64,000 bases of DNA from Meconema thalassinum (lineage: Eukaryota > Arthropoda > Insecta > Orthoptera > Tettigoniidae): contig OX336389.2 of assembly GCA_946902985.2 (NCBI GenBank), positions 169,332,704 through 169,396,703 of the forward strand, given 5' to 3'. Below the pieces are notes generated by a model. The model was not told where the DNA came from. It did not search any database and worked only from the letters and a program-made list of their open reading frames with translations. A program made the translations under genes and the position numbers. This document shows positions 57,113-64,000 of the stretch, one piece after another. The stretch's first letter is position 1. Each line of letters opens with the position of its first letter.

Positions 57113-60100
57113 CTAGTTCCTTATATTAATGATGCAGGAACACTCGTTTGGCTTGCAAAATTTACTCGCAGGTTTTGCCTTGAAGTGTGGAAGCCTGTCA
57201 TAGTAGGGATGAACATCTCTTGGTAGCACCGACTTCAATTCCTGCAGGTGCTTAAATTTGGTCGACTCTATGGGGATCCTAGTACTGTGCAGCGAGTGAA
57301 CCAGAACTTCTCCGTTTGGCCTTTTAACTCTTCTGGGAAGCTCCGTGAAGTCTGTAGAGTCTATTTCCAGTTTTACCTGAAGTGACCAGTCAGGTTTGTA
57401 GTTAATGCATCTTAAATCAGTCACTACTGGATCTCCTTTCTTTACTCCGGGTCTGATGGATTGGAAAAAGTTCAGGGTGCTGAACTTTTTGAAGAAGTCA
57501 TGGTATAGGTACTGTACCTTGTAAGGTTTAGGATACAGTCTTGCTGTTCGACAAGCATTTTCATAGGTTGAAGGAGAGTACACCTCCCTGTTTCTCAACT
57601 TTTTCTCTATTGTAGCATGCATGGAGTCACACTCCATTTGAGTGTGACCCTTTTCAAGAAACTTCTGAGTAATTTGTATTCCCGTTTCATGGGAAGCCAA
57701 CAAGAGAGAATTAGCTATTATACAGTTTCGGTTTTGATACGTACAACCGTCACTGTAAAATATGACATGATTGTAAGTGTTTTTGTCAATTTGTGTTGTA
57801 ATGAAGTCGTATAGGATGCTCGCGAATTCGTCTGCATTCAGACCACCTTCTGACTCATCCCAAAGATAGTAGTAGCCATCCAAGGTATTGAGATTGAATA
57901 TTGTAAAGTTGTGCACTTTCAACTTTGTTCGGTAGTACAAGGCTGACGCTTTCAAGTCTGGGCTTAGTAAAACGGCTTGCATATCCATTGTGAATACCGC
58001 GGTCGTGCTGTCGGGTTTGTCAGCACTGGCTTTGTCCATCTCTTTTTCTTTTCTTGCCGTTTTTTTACGTTCACCGTGCGCTTTGTATGCTTGTTCGCTC
58101 AAGTTGCCCACATTATAAGCACTGCAAATGTCGCATTGGTCTTTTTTTGGTTGAAACAAGCTCAAATTACACTCTTCAAATATTTCATAGAATAAGAAAA
58201 TTGATGCCTTGAAGTTTCCTTTGTCGTGTGAATTGCAAAAACTTTCATATAACCGGTACAATTCGGCTTTAGATTGCCATTTTGGCTCCAAGTACAACTT
58301 GGAACTATCTCTTCGACAGTAGTGAGATTCAAGTTTGGGTAGTGATTCAAAAAATGATCTCACTAAAATCTTTTTAGCTTGATCAGTTTCACTCTTTCTG
58401 GTGTTGATTGGGACATGCTCTTCATCCATTACTTCATCTTCATTTGTCATCTAGACATTGCTCATTACTGTTCCTTACCCAGTTCGAAACTGCCCATTCT
58501 CCAATAGCTAGAGTCTGGAGGAACATTTTTTTACAAATTCTCACTTTACCCTTCATATTTTTGGTATCAAGATAATAAAACAGAGATTGATTCCTCCTAA
58601 ATGTAGCCTTATCTTCTTTTCTTCGTAATACAGATTTTCTTTGAACTAAACCTTGTAAAAAAAAATTCTTTTCCCCGTGGGTTAAGGACCAAAATTTCCC
58701 AAAAATGTATGTTCTGTCATCGTCTGAAATCGTACTGCACTTAAATTGCGTCTTAGGAGTGTCTTTACACAAACAACGTGCTTTGATTCGTTTTTCCCCT
58801 TTTTTGACATCAAAAACAGTTTTACCTTCTTCATTTTTCCTCCTTCCGAAATACTCTTCTCCCTTTGACCTTTTAATTTGGTTTCTACGTTGTTCCCAAC
58901 TATCTATCATTGCCCTTCCTCGTCGATTCCTTTTTCTTTTGGGTGTTATTACTTTACTTTGATTTAAGATTGTTTCATCAGCCCTAGTTTGAGCTTCATG
59001 TTCTCCATCATTGTCAGATGAACTACTTTCCTCTACATCATTATCTGGGACATAGCCAATGTCATTCTCATTTTCTTTACTGTTATCCTCAAAATTAACA
59101 TCTACGGGAAAAGTCTCAGTGTGATTCTCAATTTCAACTTCCCTTTCAATATTTCCTACCTGAAATTCCAAAGCAACAACTTCAATGTTGTTGTGCTGTG
59201 CGTTTTCCTCAATCATGTTTTCGGATAGAACTTCTACCTCAGGGCCTAAGTGATTATTTAAGAAATCGTTATTCCTATCCATTGCAGAAACAGCCTGCAC
59301 ATCTTTATCCTCGCATCCGATGAACTCTATAAGGATGTCGTCCAGTGCTGAGGTTCCAGTCTCAGTTGTTTCATTCAGAAACCTATCTCCGCCTGGAAAA
59401 AAATCAAAATCATTGGACCTATAATTACTTGTACTTTAAGTTATCAAGTTGTCAATTAATTTATAAACGATAAGTATTCTGTAATGCCAGGTAAAGATTG
59501 TAATGCAATGTGTACATGCCATTATATTTTAAATAATCTCTGTAACCAAGTAACAACGATTTATTATGAGCCTACCTACCTTCCCATAAACCATTGCCCG
59601 CAAAGTTTAGGTTGGGCTCCAATTTGGTAGCCAGCGTATTTGGTATTTGCAGCCATGTGCCATGATCGCCTGTAAAAGTGAACATTTATTATGGTCAAAA
59701 TGTGAGTTAGTATGGGATCAAATGTGCAATAAACTTAAGTTTGAAGAAAATTTTGAAATTTTTGCAAGCGCTATCAAAGAAGTAAACATTTTAAGTAGGC
59801 CGAAAGTAATGTTATGATAAAAATTTCGGTCGATATTAAAAACTGACTATTTCATCAGACTTTAGAAGCAATTAATCTACCTTCATTTGAAGTACTGGCT
59901 GTCGGGTTAGGTGTAGATTGCGATTCAGTAGCCTGCGGGTTTATCAAATCATCTCCTACAAAATAGAAAAAATTATCAGTGTGCTACATATTGATTCATA
60001 ATGGTTTATACCACAATTAAGGTTAGTATAAGCTTACAACAAAAAATTCTTTCATAATATCACAATTTTATCAGGCCTAGTACAATGAGTAACATATTAT

Positions 60101-60242
60101 CACCTTTTGCTGAAATTGTGTCAGATGGGATGAGTTTAGGGCCATTTTGTGATTGTTGACGACCAATTTTCCGATTCCGTGAATAAACGTGGTCCGTTTC
60201 CCCTTTAAGGGCAAGGTTAACTATCAAGTTTCCTCTTGACAT
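57113..60242 (-). CDS. DUF7869-type transposase-like gene, four exons
   Basis: Exons on the minus strand: 60242-60104 (start MSRGNLIVNLALKG), 59955-59881, 59669-59580, then 59392 to 57113. All three introns are phase 1 with GT..AG ends (acceptors TTTTGTAG, TTTTACAG, TTTTCCAG). The last exon has an acidic N-part, basic KRKRNRRGR, a Cys pair (CLC), FGKFWSLTHGEKNFFLQGLV, IGEWAVSNW, then a one-base frame change at 58440-58450, then FFESLPKLESHYCRRDSSKL, CDIC, FTMDMQAVLLSP, VIFYSDGCTYQNRN and KGHTQMECDSMHATIEKK. These three Asp/Glu-bearing blocks look like a DDE/RNase H-fold core. The C-terminus has NECSC. I recall this arrangement as DUF7869; catalytic function is inferred. Confidence 0.78.
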
Positions 60243-60489
60243 CTCATATTATCTCCTGGAACAAAAACTATAGGTTGAGAACCCTATTACAGGCACTTCA
60301 TTTTATTAACATAATACCTATATTACGGTATACCAACAATTTTAATCTGCTATTAGTGTATTTGCTCAGAGAGTGAACAACATTTTTAATGTCATACGAA
60401 TTAATATTGTACTGTAAGTAGCATGAAATACTCGTATATCAAGTGTTAGTAGTGCTATTACACCTGTTAGGTAAATAGGAAAACCGCGT

Positions 60490-60914
60490 ATATCTGGCAT
60501 ACGAGGTTTTCACGGTTATGTGCATTTTTACGTGGTTTTCACTTTTCATAGCCTAGTTTACACTTCACAATACTGGAATAACAGATTAAAACAGGGTATT
60601 TAATTGTTAAGGTAACGCATATACTTGCCTCACTGCATTTGGTGGAACACCCATGGGATGTTTTGAAGTGAGAAAACACACTGTAAACACTTAAAAAATG
60701 CACCCAATCTTCCTTGGATGTACAAGGTCTTCACACTAAATCTTGGGAGCAGCTGATATACGTGGTTCCTATTTTTGTCTGTAGAGAGCAGCACTGCGTA
60801 GATGGATTTTTTTCACAGCTGTTTCATATAATATACGTGGTTTTCTATCTATAACCACCAAAATGTCATTTTTGATAAAAAATGGAAATACGAGGTTTTC
60901 ATACTAAGCCATCG
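60490..60914. repeat. Right subterminal repeat array of element 2
   Basis: GCATACGAGGTTTTCACGG (60499), TTTACGTGGTTTTCACTTT (60528), ATATACGTGGTTCC (60757), ATATACGTGGTTTTCT (60832) and AAATACGAGGTTTTCAT (60887, the TIR). All lie in one orientation on the plus strand, as on the left side. Confidence 0.75.
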
Positions 60915-61082
60915 TTATGATCTCTTCTGTTGTGAGAAATTGGTGATCGTGGATTGCCCTACCTGGTGAAACACATAGGAGCTGTGTGTCCGGAATATTT
61001 CTTCTTCGCCAGTTCCATAATATAGTCTCATTATTACTGTTATTGTTAAAGTCTGGCACCTAAGCGTATTTAGTTCGACATT

Positions 61083-61330
61083 GACTGGCTGCGTGGTGCA
61101 GCGGTAACGTTCTTGCCTGATGTGCTCAAGGTTGCAGGATCGAATTCTGGTGCAGTTAGTTGGCATTTGAGGTTGTGCAAATACGAATGAGCCGTGTCAT
61201 TAGATTTACTGGCACGTTAAATAACCCCTTCGGGGGAAAACTTCTGGCACCCCGGCGTCTCTAAAATCCTCAGTAGATGAAAGGGGCGTAAAACCAATAA
61301 CATTATTAATAATAATAATAATAGCAGAAG
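61083..61330 (+). repeat. tRNA-derived SINE, family A
   Basis: Plus-oriented: head GACTGGCTGCGTGGTGCAGC, box B-like GGATCGAATTC, CCCCTTCGGGG block, AAT-repeat tail. Target duplication TAGTT(C/T)GACATT at 61071-61082 and 61331-61342. Confidence 0.92.
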
Positions 61331-61342
61331 TAGTTTGACATT

Positions 61343-61719
61343 AGCATTAACTTAATGGTAGTCAGAACGAAATGAATGTGCCTTTCTGTTGAAGTGCGCG
61401 ATACATAGCAATTTGCCTCGTTCTACTGTCTATGTTCGGAAGCGTGCGAAGCTGTATTGTTGTTTCGTGCATAATTTAGTAGTTTTGTAATATCTGGCTT
61501 CAATGTTTAGACGGGCTATGCCGTTTTTTGTTGTGTTTTTTTTTTCGTTTTTTTTTAGTTGCGTTCTGTATATAATTATGTACAGCTTTACATTAATCAC
61601 TCACATGATGAATTCAGTCCCCTCACCCTTAGGGAGACTGTTTTCCTTACATTTTTTTTTTGCTTTTTTAGGGGTTTTGCGACCTCGTGGTCCTGTAGCG
61701 CCATGTACTTGACTGTGTG
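61343..61719. other. AT-rich spacer
   Basis: T-rich tracts (61530-61560, 61650-61672) but no supported gene. The small open frames here are low-complexity. Confidence 0.5.
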
Positions 61720-61980
61720 TAATTTGTGTGATAACCTGTGTTATTGTGATGGCTGTACTGGTGTGTGTGTATTTGTGTATTGGGTATAGAATTCGGAAGG
61801 TGGTGGCCGTGGCCTTAAGTTTGGAACCATCCCATCAGTTTGCCTTGGGTAGATGTTGGATGCCACGTAAAACCTCTTCCAGTATGGCTGAGGTGGGAAT
61901 CGAGCCCTCCTCTTCTCAGTTTTGCCTCACGAGGCTGACTGTACCCCGTTCCAGCCCTCCCATCAGAATTAACTTTTCTT
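61720..61980 (+). repeat. SINE family D, diverged
   Basis: GTGTGATAACCTGTGTTATTG and GGTGGCCGTGGCC match 20270-20550. GGGAATCGAGCCCTCC is a box-B-like stretch near the end, suggesting tRNA ancestry. Ends not defined. Confidence 0.5.
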
Positions 61981-62626
61981 GGCAAACCCGGAGCTACACC
62001 ACGAGGTGGTCTTCTTCATCCTGACGTGTAGGATAAACATGGCAATGTGTGGCTGTGAAGTGAAACGCCTTGTTTTGCTTCCCATATATTTTATTTGGAG
62101 GTGAAGGTTCATGGACAAAGAATGGCGTCAGTGATCTGCAGCATCTTCATGGCTGAGCTGGAATGCATGCGTCATCGAAATCACACACAAAGAAAACCTT
62201 GAACTTCTTCACGCTTTCCAATTTTAATATAGCACAGCAGATGGACACAGGATACCGAATAGTAATAGAAACTCACAATCAAAAGGTGGCCCTAAATAGA
62301 TATGTTTTGAACATTTAATTAACTGCATTAGATTTTTAATGCGTGTGAGTTGGCATTGCACGGACTTCACAAGTCTGAGAGATCAAGCAAATCGGGAGTT
62401 TTTCCGTGGACTAATCATTTTTTGTGCATAATTAGATATTGCTATGAAACTCGTCTGGAAAAAGTGACTGTGTTCAAGTGCACCTCAAAAACAATTCAAA
62501 ATGAAATTCTATAGTGTATGCTTGAAGTTTTCCATGAAGAAACTGCGAAATAAATAAAATAATCAAAACGTGTGTCTGTCATAACATACGAAACAAGTGA
62601 TGTAACAAAACATTCATGTAGAGGAT

Positions 62627-62661
<35 letters not shown>

Positions 62662-63060
62662 TTTTATGTAGGAATAGGATAAGCAAACATATGTTCAAAT
62701 TTCTGCTTTTCATTATTTTCTATCTTAGTGATTTTTAGAATAGACTTATATCAGTGATCATATGCTATTTTTGTGAACCATCACTTTTATGAACGACCGG
62801 CCGCCACTGGTCAATCAAAATTCTAAATAAAAATACTCTGAATCCTGAAACTACTTTGTTCGACTACGGTAAATTCATAGCATCTAATGTCAATTTTGCC
62901 AAATGCACTCCAGACATTGAACACATAAAATAAAACAGCACAGGATATGTAAGAAGAGGATTGTCCTTTGCAAGAGATGCAGAGTAACTTGTTGGCTGGT
63001 TGTCTTCAATATCAAGAGCCTCTAAGTCATTCATGCCGAGGAACATGTAACTATTAAAAC
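61981..63060. other. Unassigned, contains (TTTA)n
   Basis: About 1.1 kb with no recognised gene. A (TTTA)n run of about ten units lies at 62625-62663. Confidence 0.5.
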
Positions 63061-64000
63061 CCACCAACCTGGGCCCAGTGTTTGGGAAGCCAGGCTCTTC
63101 CTGTCACAAGTCAGGACTAAAGGCGAGTGTTAGAGGAGTAACACCTCTTTAAAACACCTTGGTCCAGCTGGCCCGGCTGGTAGTACCTCGTAAGGGCCCC
63201 AACCAGGGTTACGGTGAAGATGGTCAACGGTTTCTGAAAGCGGATGAGGACATTTATGTCCCAACGGTGGATAAAGCGGAGGAACCATCTCCAGAGCGCA
63301 GCGTCTGTTCTTCAATGAAGCGGCTGCAAAAGGCGTCTATACTCCAGAGGAGCGGCCTATTACCAAGCTTACACCCTCGGTTCTATTACTGGGAAGGAGT
63401 GATCTGACCCACTTTTTAATTAACATCCAAGAATCATGGAAAGTCGTCAGAATTAAGACGCTACCCCAGGTTGTAACTGTTCGCAGAAATCCACCGCTCC
63501 TAGGAGCACAAGCAGACCATCGGATTCTGGTGAGCCTGCTCCTTTATGCTTAGGAAAGGAGCCTAACAATGGACACAGAAAAATTAAAACCAAGCAGAAA
63601 TACTACTTTGGGACGCTGAACCTCAACTCATTGCTCAAGGTTAGTAAGCACAAAGAACTGACAAAGATGATGGATGACCACAACATAACGTCTTGGCTTT
63701 GCAAGAAACACGATACCAAGACAAAGATATGATGGATATAGGAGGGTATAGGATCTATAAAGGTATGAGAGCAGTGAAGATAGGCAAGAATTCGTCGATG
63801 TTTGGAATGGCTTTTGCAGTAAGTAAGAAGGTTACGAACTCAGTAATGAATTTCTCTAGTCCTTCAGAGAGATTGTCTCTTCTGACTCTTCGCTGTGGAA
63901 ACAAAGAGTACACTCGGATCAATGTCCATGCACCTATCAATGAGGACAATGGGAGCAATTCTGAGAAAGTAGACCAGTTTTGGGACCTTCTTGAAGAACA
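63060..64000 (+). mobile_element. RTE-type LINE, 5' part, runs off the window
   Basis: The leader-like sequence from about 63060 has a pre-ORF with KGPNQGYGEDGQRFLKADED then IYVPTVDKAEEPSPERSVCS, a phrase I associate with the 5' region of insect RTE LINEs. The endonuclease begins at about 63600 (YFGTLNLNSLLKVSKHKELT). Opposite in orientation to the RTE at 41970-44915 and only moderately similar in protein. The RT part lies beyond base 64000. Confidence 0.75.
63590..64000 (+). pseudogene. RTE LINE endonuclease, partial and frameshifted
   Basis: Reads FGTLNLNSLLK, then DHNITSWLCKKH, where ALQETRYQ would be expected; the next frame gives TRYQDKDMMDIGGYRIYKGM, KNSSMFGMAFAVSKKVTNSV, PSERLSLLTLRCGNKEYTRI and NVHAPINEDNGSNSEKVDQF. 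A one-base loss near 63695-63715 shifts the frame across the catalytic Glu region. It continues past the window edge. Confidence 0.75.

Larger units (their letters stand above)
56355..60914 (-). mobile_element. DUF7869-type DNA transposon, element 2 (nearly intact)
   Basis: Perfect 27-bp inverted ends starting CGATGGCTTAGTATGAAAAC at 56355 and, inverted, at 60914, with a TTAT duplication at 56351-56354 and 60915-60918. It has the same CGATGG start and CCTCGTATG inner part as element 1. Five subterminal repeats lie near each end. It holds a single gene on the minus strand (57113-60242) with spliced 5' exons. Confidence 0.9.

Noticed and set aside
61503..61789. Plus-strand frames with hydrophobic runs
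   Set aside because: Driven by T-rich low-complexity DNA; the Phe runs do not indicate a membrane protein.

Overview
The window is eukaryotic nuclear DNA: about 64 kb, AT-rich, with introns over 10 kb and almost wall-to-wall transposable elements. The only ordinary host gene I can support is polo-like kinase 4 (PLK4/SAK), minus strand. It is recognised from three spliced exons (23322-23369, 18079-18174, 4988-5198) that join in frame. Its insect-like kinase sequence, together with the mix of Tc1/mariner, piggyBac, hAT, RTE, CR1/jockey-like and I-clade elements and several tRNA-derived SINEs, points to an insect with a large genome. A polyneopteran (cricket, cockroach or stick-insect type) is my guess, not a proof.

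Layout. 1-23369 is PLK4 with its introns; the rest of the kinase must lie left of base 1. The introns carry a Tc1 element (91-1490), a hAT with a mariner inside it (2541-4836), a 1.2-kb element with perfect 36-bp inverted ends (5407-6579), a piggyBac derivative (7198-8130), a MITE (8922-9211), a mariner-superfamily element split by a SINE (9365-10873), LINE tails, a long-TIR mariner derivative (20993-21639) and many SINEs. 23370-33817 holds a 120-bp tandem repeat, an I-clade LINE 3' half with RNase H (25985-27655), CR1/jockey-like LINE pieces, a short GC-rich block with a perfect RFX X-box plus a CRE, and a 909-bp foldback element. 33818-38618 is a decayed Ty3/gypsy retrotransposon whose 5' LTR was hit by a piggyBac at a TTAA. 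39084-52065 is a nest of insertions: LINE copy B was entered by full-length LINE copy A, which was entered in turn by a nearly intact RTE element and a SINE.

52353-60914 contains two related DNA transposons side by side. Both begin with CGATGG, carry arrays of a TACG(A/T)GG subterminal repeat, and encode a protein of the type I recall as DUF7869. The second has a four-exon gene and a 4-bp TTAT target duplication. This is the best candidate for a little-described system here. The window closes with SINEs and the 5' part of a plus-strand RTE LINE that runs off the end.

Functionally, nothing here works as an operon or pathway. The story is one cell-cycle kinase gene embedded in layers of mobile DNA, with target-site duplications that let the order of insertion be read directly.
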